NCBI GenBank assembly: GCA_014860355.1
Contig: JACZJV010000009.1
Location: forward strand, 17,271-81,270
Source: Burkholderiales bacterium
GTDB taxonomy: Bacteria; Pseudomonadota; Gammaproteobacteria; Burkholderiales; SG8-39
Direction: 5' to 3'
Length of the DNA: 64,000 nt
A model generated the notes under the pieces. The model saw only the letters and a program-made list of their open reading frames with translations, ran no database searches and was not told the DNA's origin. Made by a program: the position numbers and the translations under genes. Shown here piece after piece: positions 55,935 to 64,000 of this stretch (position 1 is its first letter; each line of letters starts with the position of its first letter).

Positions 55935-56623
55935 CAGGGTCCCCGCAGCCGTTTGAGGAGAGTCTCGGCTCGCGGCGCCGCTTCCGGCCTGCGGCGCAGG
56001 ATGGCCTCCAGCGCGTAGGCCAGGCTGACATCGCCGGCGACGCTGGCGAACCCGGCCGGCGCTGCGCATGCGGAGCCGCAACCGCCTGCCGCGGTGTCCC
56101 CGGCGGCGTCGTTCAGCGTGAGCACGAAGGTCGGGGCCTGGCGCACGCCGAATCGCGTGTACGCCTCCGGGTCGATGACCCAGGCGACGTGGCGGGTTCC
56201 GATCAAATCGCCCACCGTGGAAATGGTTGCGCGCATCGACTGTGACTTGAGGCCACGCAGTACCAGCACGGCGCCGGCGCGGGACGCCTGATCGGTGAGC
56301 AGCTGCAGGCTAGCCCGCGGCATGTCCAGCGTGATAAAAATTCTGAGCGCGGTGATTGCCATGCCGGCAGCGGCACCCGTGCTCGGGAGATGGACCTTGC
56401 TCCGGGCGAGCGCCTCGATGTCGATCCCGCCGCGTTGCGGATGCACGCGCGGCGGCTGGGGGACAGCCTGCGCGCCGATCCGGTCCGCGCCGGGGAACGG
56501 CGTCGCCTCGAGCGCGCGCTCTATAGCTTGTTGGCTCGGCCACTGGGGGGCCTGCGCCAGGGCGATGCAGGGCAGCAGGCAGGTAAGCGCCCAGAGGGCT
56601 ACGCGATCAATACGCCCCGGCAC
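55934..56623 (-). CDS. trbC: F-type conjugation protein TrbC
   Basis: The 229-residue protein has a signal peptide (LWALTCLLPCIALAQA) and the F-type TrbC region near residues 90-185 (ALRIFITLDMPRASLQLLTDQASRAGAVLVLRGL; VAWVIDPEAYTRFGVRQAPTFVLTL), a thioredoxin-like fold without the CxxC. It acts in the periplasm with TraW and TraU in pilus assembly. It overlaps traU upstream and touches the start of the TraN N-half downstream by one base. Confidence 0.9.
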   Translation of the reverse strand: MPGRIDRVALWALTCLLPCIALAQAPQWPSQQAIERALEATPFPGADRIGAQAVPQPPRVHPQRGGIDIEALARSKVHLPSTGAAAGMAITALRIFITLDMPRASLQLLTDQASRAGAVLVLRGLKSQSMRATISTVGDLIGTRHVAWVIDPEAYTRFGVRQAPTFVLTLNDAAGDTAAGGCGSACAAPAGFASVAGDVSLAYALEAILRRRPEAAPRAETLLKRLRGP

Positions 56624-57617
56624 AGCAATTCCTTTTCCGGAAAATCTGATACGAAAAATCCTCGCCCGACACCGGAAATTCCTTGCCGGCGCCCCAGATC
56701 ATCGTCGTGCGCCCGTAAGGCTGACAGCACTGGCCGGCGTCCTTCTGCGTGTTCGGTACGGGATAGACCATCTGCAGCTTGTAGTGGGTCTTGTCCATGA
56801 TCGGCTGCATGTAGTAGCCGCACAGGCCCGCCGGCCCTGCTCCGTCGAAGGTCGCTAGCTGCCGGTGCATCTTGGCAGTCATGCGCTGCGTGAGCAGTGC
56901 GGAGGCCTGCACGCCGCCGATATGGGTGGCGACGTGGCCGGTCATCGGGTAGATCGACCCCTGGCAGCCTGCGCACCAGAACAGGCTGGCGATTCCCGAC
57001 CCGGCGGTGGACGCGACACAGTCGGCGGCGCAGGCGGCTTTGGCCGGCGCGTTGGCGAAGAGCACGGCTTCCGGGTTGAGGATCGCGGTCAGCTCGTCGT
57101 CCGCCCACAGCGGATCGACTTCGGTCAGATAGACGAGATCTAGCGAGCCCTGCTCCAGGCAGGGGAAATCGAGCAACACTTCCAGCCAGTAGAGGATGGG
57201 ATTGGTGTACCAGTGCACCTGATAGAAGCTGTTACGCGTCTGGCTATCGTGACCCACCTGGGCGCCGCGTGGGACTACGATCCCCGGATCGATGGCGATG
57301 CCACCCAGACCGACCATGCAGAACGGTGTACGGGTCACATCGACCAGACGCACCGGCTCCCAGAAGCCGATCGACACGCCGATGCGCGGTGGGTTGTTGC
57401 AATAGCAGATCGGCGTGGACGGATTGCCGATGTCATCCTGCCCGTCGGAGAGCAGCGATGCGGAACCGATCGTGAGCGGAAAGACACAGCTCCAGCAGAT
57501 GTCCGTGATCGGATTCATGAAGCGACCGTGGCAGGTCGGGCCGGCCAAAACTGGCGCCGCCAGCGCGAAGCTGGCGAGGAGGAGTGCGAGCGCGACGAGA
57601 CGATTACAGGATTTCAT
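56607..57617 (-). CDS. traU: F-type conjugation protein TraU
   Basis: The 336-residue protein has a signal peptide and the TraU blocks CHGRFMNPITDICWSCVFPLTIGSA, PICYCNNPPRIGVSIGFWEPVRLVDVTRTPFCMVGLGG and FPCLEQGSLDLVYLTEVDPLWADDEL. It has many cysteines, expected to form disulfides made by DsbC. Length matches F TraU (330). It is essential for DNA transfer in F. Confidence 0.95.
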   Translation of the reverse strand: MKSCNRLVALALLLASFALAAPVLAGPTCHGRFMNPITDICWSCVFPLTIGSASLLSDGQDDIGNPSTPICYCNNPPRIGVSIGFWEPVRLVDVTRTPFCMVGLGGIAIDPGIVVPRGAQVGHDSQTRNSFYQVHWYTNPILYWLEVLLDFPCLEQGSLDLVYLTEVDPLWADDELTAILNPEAVLFANAPAKAACAADCVASTAGSGIASLFWCAGCQGSIYPMTGHVATHIGGVQASALLTQRMTAKMHRQLATFDGAGPAGLCGYYMQPIMDKTHYKLQMVYPVPNTQKDAGQCCQPYGRTTMIWGAGKEFPVSGEDFSYQIFRKRNCCAGAY

Positions 57618-58260
57618 CGATGCGTAGCCTCTTGCCTTCCTGCGAGACGAGCGCTGGCACGTGCCGGATGCCGAGCTTGTCGATGAGCGTCCCCTCTTGG
57701 TCGAAGAACACCGGGCGCTTCCAGCGGCGCATCAGTTCGAGGTAGGAGCCCCCGGTCAGAATCACTTTCACCTTGCCGTCACGCTCGTCGAGAATTCCCC
57801 TCGCGCGACCGACCTGTGCGGCATCGCGCGCATCGATGAATAGGAGCGCCTTCGAGAGCGACACTCTGTCGAGCGGGTTCACTTTCGTTCCCGGTACGAC
57901 GATTACCTTGCCGTCGGCGTCCGCGATGGCGTAGGGCACGACGATGCTCGGGTCGTAGTAGTAGCTGCGTACTTTCGTGGTCTTGGTGATGCCGGCAACC
58001 GGCGCCGGTTGCTCGATGCCACGCTTCACTTTCGCTTGCGTGTCGCGTTGCAGCCGGGCGAATACCCCGCCAGCCTCGGCTTCGCGAAGCTTGGAGAGAA
58101 TCACCTCGAGCAGGCTAGGCTCGGCGATCGGGTACACGGGTCCGATGACGCCGAGGTCTTGGGCGCGGGCGGCGAACGAGCACAGGATTGCGGCGGCAAC
58201 GAGCGTGGCGCGGCCACGGCGGAGGGATCGGCGCCGAATCTCAGAAGAGCGCATAGGCAC
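57604..58260 (-). CDS. traW: F-type conjugation protein TraW
   Basis: The 218-residue protein has a signal peptide (LVAAAILCSFAARA) followed by DLGVIGPVYPIAEPSLLEVI and SYYYDPSIVVPYAIADADGKVIVVPGTKVNPLDRVSLSKALLFIDARD, the central TraW motif region, and FFDQEGTLIDKLGIRHVPALVSQEG. It works with TrbC in the periplasmic part of the secretion channel. It overlaps traU by 14 bases and the peptidase gene upstream by 20. Confidence 0.93.
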   Translation of the reverse strand: MPMRSSEIRRRSLRRGRATLVAAAILCSFAARAQDLGVIGPVYPIAEPSLLEVILSKLREAEAGGVFARLQRDTQAKVKRGIEQPAPVAGITKTTKVRSYYYDPSIVVPYAIADADGKVIVVPGTKVNPLDRVSLSKALLFIDARDAAQVGRARGILDERDGKVKVILTGGSYLELMRRWKRPVFFDQEGTLIDKLGIRHVPALVSQEGKRLRIDEIL

Positions 58261-58777
58261 GTCCGATGATCTGTTCTTCGGAAACCCAGCCCGTCAGCCG
58301 GTAGCGCGAGTCCAGGCTGTCCGGGTGCGGCGCGCGCACATAGTAGCGGCCGGCGGGCAGGACTCCGGTGGGGCCGGGTTCCAGCGGCACGCCCTCGCGG
58401 CTCACGATCTTGGCCTGCCCGACATAGGTGCCATTCACGAAGAAATCGTGATCCGCGCGCGCTACGGTATCGCCTGCCATGCCGGCGACGATTTTCACGA
58501 AGGTGACGCCGGCTGGATAAGGGCCGCCGCCCGGCCAGCGGAATGCCGCATAATCGCCACGCTGCGGCAGCTCGCCCTTGTGGATCAGGAACAATCGCTG
58601 CGGCAGGCTGGGCGAGGCGTTCAGGCCGAAGCCGAAATGCGCCTGAAACTGCACCGCACTGGCAATCAACAGCAGGCAGGCGATGCCCCACCGGCGCACG
58701 TGCTTGCCCAGGCTATGATGAAAAGGCGCGTAAACGAACCTGTCGAGGACGGGCGGCTTGAGAAACAGATAGCGCAT
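58241..58777 (-). CDS. TrhF/TraF-type S26 signal peptidase
   Basis: The 178-residue protein is a conjugation-specific S26 peptidase. It has a membrane segment near residue 30-45, the catalytic Ser in NASPSLPQRLFLI, the catalytic Lys in VTFVKIVAGMAGD, and the conserved box near YYVRAPHPDSLDSRYRLTGWV with DSR. Such enzymes mature pilin or other transfer proteins, as in SXT/R27-type systems, where the gene also lies between traC and traW. It has eight bases between its start and the trbI stop. Confidence 0.88.
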   Translation of the reverse strand: MRYLFLKPPVLDRFVYAPFHHSLGKHVRRWGIACLLLIASAVQFQAHFGFGLNASPSLPQRLFLIHKGELPQRGDYAAFRWPGGGPYPAGVTFVKIVAGMAGDTVARADHDFFVNGTYVGQAKIVSREGVPLEPGPTGVLPAGRYYVRAPHPDSLDSRYRLTGWVSEEQIIGRAYALF

Positions 58778-58785
58778 CGCGCAAG

Positions 58786-59151
58786 CTATAGTCCGAGGCG
58801 CCGGCGCACTTCGGGCGTGAGATCGGGAACGCGCCGCGCCGAGCCGACGACTGCCCCGCGCGCGAGGATGAGGCAGCGGCATTCCTCCGGCAGGGACTGG
58901 ATAAGAGCAGTGACCTCCAGGCCGAATGCACTTGCACCTTTCAGCGCCTGGGCGCGGTCCGCGTCGCTGGAGTCGGGCTGCACCAGCACCGCGGAAACCT
59001 GGGTTTCCTTCAAGCGATACAGCTCGCCGACGTCGAGGACTGCTAGCCCGGGCGCTCTTTGAGGCGCGAACCACCATGCGTAGGCGCCGATGCAAAGGGC
59101 GCTCACGAGGGCGTTGACGAGGATCAGGATCGAGGCGGCCTTGGCGCTCAC
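58786..59151 (-). CDS. trbI: F-type conjugation protein TrbI
   Basis: The 121-residue protein starts at GTG 59151, overlapping the traC stop as GTGA. It has one membrane segment (ILILVNALVSALCIGAYAWWF) and a region like F-type TrbI (VLDVGELYRLKETQVSAVL). It is a small inner-membrane protein that affects pilus retraction in F. Conservation is weak; the call rests on position, size and topology. Confidence 0.75.
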   Translation of the reverse strand: MSAKAASILILVNALVSALCIGAYAWWFAPQRAPGLAVLDVGELYRLKETQVSAVLVQPDSSDADRAQALKGASAFGLEVTALIQSLPEECRCLILARGAVVGSARRVPDLTPEVRRRLGL

Positions 59152-61703
59152 GCCGCCCCCCGCTCGCGTAACACGGCATCGATCGCCTGGGACACGGTCA
59201 TGCCGGACGCGCGCTTTTCGTTGACGGCGTTGAAATCCTCGGCGCGGCTGGAAAATAGCAGCAGGCTGTACGGGTCTACTATCAGGCGGCCGATGCCGTT
59301 GCCCACCGGCGAATGGATGTAGATCTCCGAATACGCGCCGTGCTCGGTGCGTAGCGACTGCAACAGACGCTTCATCGAATCGTCCATCGTGAGCTGGCCC
59401 AGCTTGTCCAGCATCTCGATCGATTCCGGCTTCTGCCGCAGCAGGAACATCCAGTCCGAGTTGTCTAGCGCCGCCTTCGCGGCCGGATTGCGGTAGTAGT
59501 CGTCCACGCCCTGGGTTGCCGACATGAAGGCGCCCTTGTACTTGCGCGCCCGGCGGTAGCCCGCCTCGATGAATTGCGCGGTTGCGCCGCCACAGAGCAG
59601 ATCCCAGGCCTCGTCGATGATCACGATCTTCTTGCGTTCGCGGCTGAAGTACATCTCGCGGGCGATGCGGTACATCACGATCAACAGCACCACCGTCTGC
59701 AGGTCTTTCTTCGCCTTCAGTTCCTCGAGTTCCAGCACGATTAGGTCCGAACTGAAGTCGATGCTCGCATCGGACTCGAAGTACTTGCCGTAGGCGCCTT
59801 CGCGCGTATAGGGGTGCAGCATCGCCGCGAGATCCTTCAGCCGCCGGTCCTCGTCGCGGCTGTCCTCGTCCAGCCGGCCGCTTGCGAGCAGATCGTGAAC
59901 GTCGCTCACCCGCATGGCCTTGCCCTTGGCGTTCCAGACCTTCTTGATCGCCGCACCCAGCGTGGCGTACTGGAAGCCGTCCAGCGCTTCGCGCGGGGAT
60001 ACCATCTGCGCGACGAGCGGCTGCAGCAGTTCCATGTCCTCGTCGATGTCCTGAACGAGCGTGAACGGGTTGAGCGACAAGGCCGTGCTTTCGGTGAACT
60101 CGATGAAGCTGCCGCCGAAATTGCGACAGGCCTTCTCGTAGGAGCGGCCCACGTCGATGATCCAGACCCGGGCGCCGGTGCCCAGATACGCGGCGGCGAT
60201 TTCGTTCAACAGCAGCGACTTGCCCGAACCCGAGGTGCCGGCGATCGCCACGTTGTAGTTGCCGGAAGGGTTGTCGTAGACATCGAGCTGCATCAGCTGG
60301 CCGCGCCGGCCGCCGAACAGTAGCACCGGCGTCCCGGTACCCTGCCATTCGGCTATCAGGGGCGCGAGGTGCACGGCGTTGGCGGAAGTCTTCGTCGTCA
60401 CCCGTTTCATGCGCTTGAGGTCCCCGTGGAAGGGCGCCGACAGCGTCATGGGCAGCGAGCCGATCAGCGCCTGGCTCATCATCATGGTGTCGTTGCTGAG
60501 CTCGAAGCCGCGCGCCCGGAAAATCGAGCGCGCGGCCTGCTCCGCGCGGGTCAGGTGCTCTGCGGGCGCAAACAGGGCTAGCTGGTGCACCAGGTCGACC
60601 AGGTGCTGGCCCTCATCCATGGACTTCAGGACGATGTCCCAGTCGGCCTTACGCTCCTGCAGGTCCGGGAGGAAGCGCGCCATGTAGCTCGTGGCGTTGG
60701 TGGTCGCGCGCGCGGCCTTGAGCAAGGCCCAGTTGCGCGTGGCCTCGGGGTCGAGCAGGTGCACGCCCAGGCTCAGCATGAAGGGGCAGGGGTATTGCAG
60801 GGTGCTCTGGTAAAGATCGCCTATCAGGCTACCCATGTTCCAGAGAGCGTAGCGGGGTGGGAACGAGCGCACCGAGAGCAGCCGCAGTTCGCCGCTTTTA
60901 TTTTCAGCTGGATTGAAGAGCTCGATGCCGCCAGGCCGAATCCGCATGCGGGTCGCGCGGTCGATCACCTGATCGCGCAATTCCCGGCCCTCGTCGTAGA
61001 TGAGCGGAACACCATCACCCGCCTGGCGATGTGGATCGAGCAGCGCGGACACCCAGTTGATGAGATCGGCCGCGGTCCATGCCCGCGACGGAAAGCCGGC
61101 GGCGTGCAGGGTCGCGCGGGCGCTGTCGCGCAGGAGCAGCAGATCGTCGAGGCGCGCCAGATCCTCCGGCTTGCCTGGCAGTGCCACGCTGAGCACCAGA
61201 CGGAAATCGCGCAAGAGGTAGTTATGCGCAGGCAGCAATGAAGTGCGGCTTCCGCCCAGGTAGCGCTCGAACCGTCGCCGCGCCATGAGGCGGTGTATGT
61301 TGCCGTGGCGGCCGGCCCGGCCCAGGCTGGCGAATTCCGGATCGCCGTGATCGGGCAGTCGCAGTGCGGCGTAACGCGCAAGGGCTCCGCGTATGGCCGG
61401 GCTCGCAAACAAATGGAACTGGATGCCTGTGCCGGGCGGCGATGCGGCATAGAGCGCGGACAGTACCCGCGCCATCTCCTCGTCGGCGCCGGACTGCGGC
61501 CGCAGCTCCAGGCAGAATCCCAGCGCATCGCGATTCACGAACACCTGGCGGTCCTCGAGATAGGCGCGATACGGCAGCCATTCCGAGAAGGCAGCCGCAT
61601 CCTGGGCCCTTAGGGCGGACTCGCGCCGCGATCGGGGAAGGAGGTCCGATGCTTTCGCTTCGAAGAGCACGGACTCGAGGTCGGAGATCAGGCCGCGTAG
61701 CAT
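59148..61703 (-). CDS. traC: F-type conjugation ATPase TraC (VirB4 family)
   Basis: The 851-residue protein is the TraC/VirB4 ATPase that powers pilus assembly. It has the Walker A IAGTSGSGKSLLLNEIAA at about residue 480, Walker B IVIIDEAWDLLCGG, and the N-terminal VirB4 region (SEWLPYRAYLEDRQVFVNRDALGFCLELRPQSG). Length matches F TraC (875). It stands alone in its role here; the coupling protein TraD is not in the window. It lies three bases after the traV stop. Confidence 0.96.
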   Translation of the reverse strand: MLRGLISDLESVLFEAKASDLLPRSRRESALRAQDAAAFSEWLPYRAYLEDRQVFVNRDALGFCLELRPQSGADEEMARVLSALYAASPPGTGIQFHLFASPAIRGALARYAALRLPDHGDPEFASLGRAGRHGNIHRLMARRRFERYLGGSRTSLLPAHNYLLRDFRLVLSVALPGKPEDLARLDDLLLLRDSARATLHAAGFPSRAWTAADLINWVSALLDPHRQAGDGVPLIYDEGRELRDQVIDRATRMRIRPGGIELFNPAENKSGELRLLSVRSFPPRYALWNMGSLIGDLYQSTLQYPCPFMLSLGVHLLDPEATRNWALLKAARATTNATSYMARFLPDLQERKADWDIVLKSMDEGQHLVDLVHQLALFAPAEHLTRAEQAARSIFRARGFELSNDTMMMSQALIGSLPMTLSAPFHGDLKRMKRVTTKTSANAVHLAPLIAEWQGTGTPVLLFGGRRGQLMQLDVYDNPSGNYNVAIAGTSGSGKSLLLNEIAAAYLGTGARVWIIDVGRSYEKACRNFGGSFIEFTESTALSLNPFTLVQDIDEDMELLQPLVAQMVSPREALDGFQYATLGAAIKKVWNAKGKAMRVSDVHDLLASGRLDEDSRDEDRRLKDLAAMLHPYTREGAYGKYFESDASIDFSSDLIVLELEELKAKKDLQTVVLLIVMYRIAREMYFSRERKKIVIIDEAWDLLCGGATAQFIEAGYRRARKYKGAFMSATQGVDDYYRNPAAKAALDNSDWMFLLRQKPESIEMLDKLGQLTMDDSMKRLLQSLRTEHGAYSEIYIHSPVGNGIGRLIVDPYSLLLFSSRAEDFNAVNEKRASGMTVSQAIDAVLRERGAA

Positions 61704-61706
61704 GCT

Positions 61707-62276
61707 TCAAGGCTCCATCGGTGCGGGCTCGGGGCCCGGTGACGTGGCCGCGGGCGGCAGTGGGAAGCGCGTTGGAATCTGTGGTGCTTCGGCCGCTGAC
61801 TTCTCTGGCGTAGTTTCCTGCGCCGGGGATATTGGGGGTGCCACTTCCTCCACACGCGAACGCGAAGCCGGTCGGACGTGCTCGATGAGCCAGCGTCCGG
61901 TATCGACGACCAGATGAACCACTGCCTCTTCGTGCAGATCCCCGTCCGCGTCTTCCCAGGGCGCGATCCACAAACGCAGCAGGCGCGGATTGGAGCGTAT
62001 TGAGCTGCCGGACACGGCCGCGGTGCTGCCCGGCGCGATGGAACTAGCGCCATAGACGACAGGGGCCGCCGGCGCAGATCTCTCCTCTGGCGGCTTCGCT
62101 GGCTTAGGCAGGCCCAGGGTCGAATTCGCATAGATGCCGGAAACGGACGTACAGAGCGCGCCTGCGGGCGCCTGGCAGGCATAGCCGCTCGCACCCCCCA
62201 CACCCGACATGGTCGATGCGCAGCCGACAAGCGTCAGGGCGATGAGGATCAGCGGCATTACGAATGCTCGATTCAT
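61707..62276 (-). CDS. traV: F-type conjugation outer-membrane lipoprotein TraV
   Basis: The 189-residue protein has a lipoprotein signal with the lipobox LVGC (Cys19), then ASTMSGVGGASGYACQAPAG, CTSVSGIYANS (typical of TraV, two further cysteines), and a Pro-rich C-terminal part. TraV (VirB7-like) anchors the outer-membrane core with TraB and TraK. Its start overlaps the dsbC stop. Confidence 0.9.
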   Translation of the reverse strand: MNRAFVMPLILIALTLVGCASTMSGVGGASGYACQAPAGALCTSVSGIYANSTLGLPKPAKPPEERSAPAAPVVYGASSIAPGSTAAVSGSSIRSNPRLLRLWIAPWEDADGDLHEEAVVHLVVDTGRWLIEHVRPASRSRVEEVAPPISPAQETTPEKSAAEAPQIPTRFPLPPAATSPGPEPAPMEP

Positions 62277-63049
62277 CGCGCTGCATCCTTTTCCAACGCG
62301 GGGCCGACTGCGCTGGCCGCGGAGCGCGCGAGCCAGGCCTCGATCTGCGCGCTGCTCGCGGCGCCGGCGAGCACGCGACCGTCCGCGGCTGCGAGCGTAG
62401 GCGTGCCCGAGACGCCGAGTCGATCAGCCAGCGCGATGTTGCGGTCAATGGGGTGGGGGCATTCCCCGGCCGGGATCTTTTCGTCGCGCCACATCAGCGC
62501 GTGCCAGGCTGCGACCCGGTTCTCTGAGCACCAGACTGCGATCGCCTTGCTTCGTGCCTCGGGATGCAGCGACGCGATCGGCATGAGAAAGGTGTAGATC
62601 GTGATGTCGCTTAGACCCTTCGTCTCTGCCTCCAGCCTGCGGCAGTAGGGACAGTCCGGATCGCTGAAGATCACCAGCGTGCGTGCACCGGTGCCGCGCA
62701 CCTCCTTCAAGGCATCGGCCAGAGGCAAGGACGAGAACTCGATGCGCGCGAGTGACTCCTTGCGTTCCGCCGTGAGGTCGCGCTGGGTTTCCATGTCGTA
62801 GAAATGACCGAACAGGAAGTACCGGCCGGTCGCATCGACGTAGGCGAGATTCGCGCCCATGAGCACTTCGTACACCCCGGGCCAGGGCGTGGCGTTGACC
62901 GCGCCGAAGCGTGTGGCGGGATAGAGCGCCTGCAGACGCTCGGCCATCGAGGCCGGCGTTGCTGCGCTCGTCTGTGCCGCGGCTGGAAGCGAGATTGCCG
63001 CACCGAGCATGCAAAGGCAGATCGCGCTGCGTAGGCTATTCATCGTCAT
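62273..63049 (-). CDS. dsbC: DsbC-type disulfide isomerase of the transfer operon
   Basis: The 258-residue protein has a signal peptide and the DsbC layout: an N-terminal dimer-like domain (RFGAVNATPWPGVYEVLMGANLAYVD) and a thioredoxin domain with FSDPDCPYCRRLE (C133-C136) and cis-Pro GVSGTPTLAAADG. It corrects disulfides in cysteine-rich transfer proteins such as TraU, TraN and TraH. Start ATG 63049 or 63043. It overlaps the traB end by 14 bases. Confidence 0.93.
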   Translation of the reverse strand: MTMNSLRSAICLCMLGAAISLPAAAQTSAATPASMAERLQALYPATRFGAVNATPWPGVYEVLMGANLAYVDATGRYFLFGHFYDMETQRDLTAERKESLARIEFSSLPLADALKEVRGTGARTLVIFSDPDCPYCRRLEAETKGLSDITIYTFLMPIASLHPEARSKAIAVWCSENRVAAWHALMWRDEKIPAGECPHPIDRNIALADRLGVSGTPTLAAADGRVLAGAASSAQIEAWLARSAASAVGPALEKDAAR

Positions 63050-64000
63050 CGTCCAATCTCCTTAGGGTTCGCCTGCGTTCAGAGAGGTAGGGAAATGCCT
63101 CGCTGTCATGGAATGCAGCGCCGAGGCTGCCCTGCAAGGAGACGCCTTGCGTCACCACCACATCGACCGTGCGTCCGGCATCGACTTCGATCACCGGGAA
63201 CACTTTTTCCGCGAGGCTGATGTAGTACTGGGCGAGCCGATCGAGCGCGCGACCGACTCCGGTACCGAAGCCCGCCTCGAACTGCTTGCCGGCATCCACG
63301 CTACCGGTGGTGCCCAGCGGCGAAACGGACAGCGTGGTCGAGCTTTGCTGGAAGGCCTGGCCGATGCCGCTGGCCACACCGGCGAGCAATGCGTTTGCGA
63401 GCAACTGGCCCTGTTTCGACACTAGGCGACCACGCATGCCGGCCTTGCCGTCCTCGCCGGCCACGTAGCCCTTGATCGGGACGTCGATGGCAGTGCCGTC
63501 GCGGCTTACACAGGAAAGCGACTCGGTGCGAATGTAGGCGCGCTCCGAACTCACGTCGCCGTAGCCTGCACCGATCACGAAGCACTCCTTGATCCGCGAG
63601 CGAAATCGATTGGGCAGCACCGCGTGGTCCACCAGCCGCAGCAGCACGGGCTGGGGGTTGCGTTGTGACTGTCCGCCGGTAGGGGCGTCCAGACCGCCCA
63701 GCAGAATCGCGCGGGTGAACGCACCGCTAGGGATGTACCGGTCGGCGTCGCGCACCGGAGCGTTCGCAGTCTTGGATGCGTCTGCCGGCGCTTTCCCTGC
63801 TTTGGACAGCGTTCCGTCGGATATGGAGACACTCAGTATGCCGGTGGCTGCACCGGGCCCGCCGGCGATGGCGGGCGCGACGGGTGGGGCCAGGGTTGCG
63901 ATCGAACCCGATCGAGCTGGCGCAGGCGGGGGCAGCCGCTCCCGGCCGCTGTCGGCTTGATTCGCACCAGGCCGACCCGGTCCGAAGTCGGGGCGGGCGG
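63036..64000 (-). CDS. traB: F-type conjugation protein TraB, C-terminal part (cut by window end)
   Basis: The frame is open to the window edge and lacks its N-terminus. The visible 321 codons hold a Pro/Ala-rich region, then the VirB10-like barrel: YIPSGAFTRAILLGGLDAPTGG, QPVLLRLVDHAVLPNRFRS, GYGDVSSERAYIRTESLSCV and GYVAGEDGKAGMRGRLVSKQG. It ends with a charged tail (LDDDDE). TraB spans the periplasm and links inner and outer membrane parts of the channel. The apparent start at 63755 (V/M in RDADRYIPSG) is only an internal codon. Confidence 0.95.
   Translation of the reverse strand, partial: ARPDFGPGRPGANQADSGRERLPPPAPARSGSIATLAPPVAPAIAGGPGAATGILSVSISDGTLSKAGKAPADASKTANAPVRDADRYIPSGAFTRAILLGGLDAPTGGQSQRNPQPVLLRLVDHAVLPNRFRSRIKECFVIGAGYGDVSSERAYIRTESLSCVSRDGTAIDVPIKGYVAGEDGKAGMRGRLVSKQGQLLANALLAGVASGIGQAFQQSSTTLSVSPLGTTGSVDAGKQFEAGFGTGVGRALDRLAQYYISLAEKVFPVIEVDAGRTVDVVVTQGVSLQGSLGAAFHDSEAFPYLSERRRTLRRLDDDDE

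Noticed and set aside
58786..60348. 520-codon reading of the trbI frame running into traC
   Set aside because: The part beyond 59151 is an Arg/Gly-rich shadow of traC. The GTG start at 59151 gives a normal TrbI.
1..64000. CRISPR arrays, rRNA and tRNA genes
   Set aside because: No regularly spaced repeats, no rRNA-like stretches and no cloverleaf with a CCA-type end were noticed on either strand by reading.

Overview
The window is GC-rich and looks betaproteobacterial: it has tripartite tricarboxylate transporter genes with a Bug-type receptor, a CaiB/BaiF transferase and PFGI/PAGI-type island genes. No rRNA, tRNA or CRISPR array was seen, so the genus is not fixed. Most of the window is one integrative conjugative element (ICE), or a composite of such elements. 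Its main attachment sites, relaxase, coupling protein and oriT are not identified here.

Left part (0-11.6 kb). After mnmH (tRNA 2-selenouridine synthase, minus strand, perhaps flanking chromosome) comes a compact plus-strand core. It holds a FlhD-like/FlhC-like activator pair (SetDC/BisDC-type), parA, PFGI-type parB, a DUF2857 gene, two genes carrying three copies of one winged-helix-like domain, a PFL_4669-family gene, ssb, a DUF3577 (STY4534-type) gene, a radC-like gene and a DUF932 gene. Several genes overlap at ATGA or GTGA. Those from ssb onward are separated by strongly folding GC-rich leaders.

Cargo (12-35 kb). There is an HD-GYP/PAS/GAF c-di-GMP phosphodiesterase, then a carboxylate-CoA operon (acyl-CoA synthetase, acyl-CoA dehydrogenase, TctC-TctB-TctA, CaiB/BaiF CoA-transferase, LysR regulator). 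A minus-strand immune-like island follows: three TIR-type proteins, one closely resembling ThsB of Thoeris, with a SLOG-like/patatin fusion. I read this as a Thoeris-like NAD-signalling system whose effector is a phospholipase. Next come an SRAP protein, an alpha/beta hydrolase, a tyrosine-recombinase-like integrase, a 1.2-kb gene-free stretch rich in inverted repeats, and an AbiE toxin-antitoxin pair with remnants of a second AbiEii gene and of an alkane monooxygenase.

Defence island (35-47.5 kb). An RHH protein, a SNF2-family helicase, a TcmP/three-Cys-motif (DUF5131) pair, and a type III-like Mod/Res pair are followed by a coupled small gene. The TcmP pair sits between a 36-codon stub of mod and the intact mod gene, which is a footprint of its insertion.

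Right part (48-64 kb). A minus-strand F-type (MPF-F) type IV secretion operon runs, in transcription order, traB (cut by the window edge), dsbC, traV, traC, trbI, trhF-type peptidase, traW, traU, trbC, traN in two halves, a small secreted protein, traF, traH, traG. Pairing this with the PFGI-type replication/partition core and FlhDC-like activators suggests a mosaic ICE.
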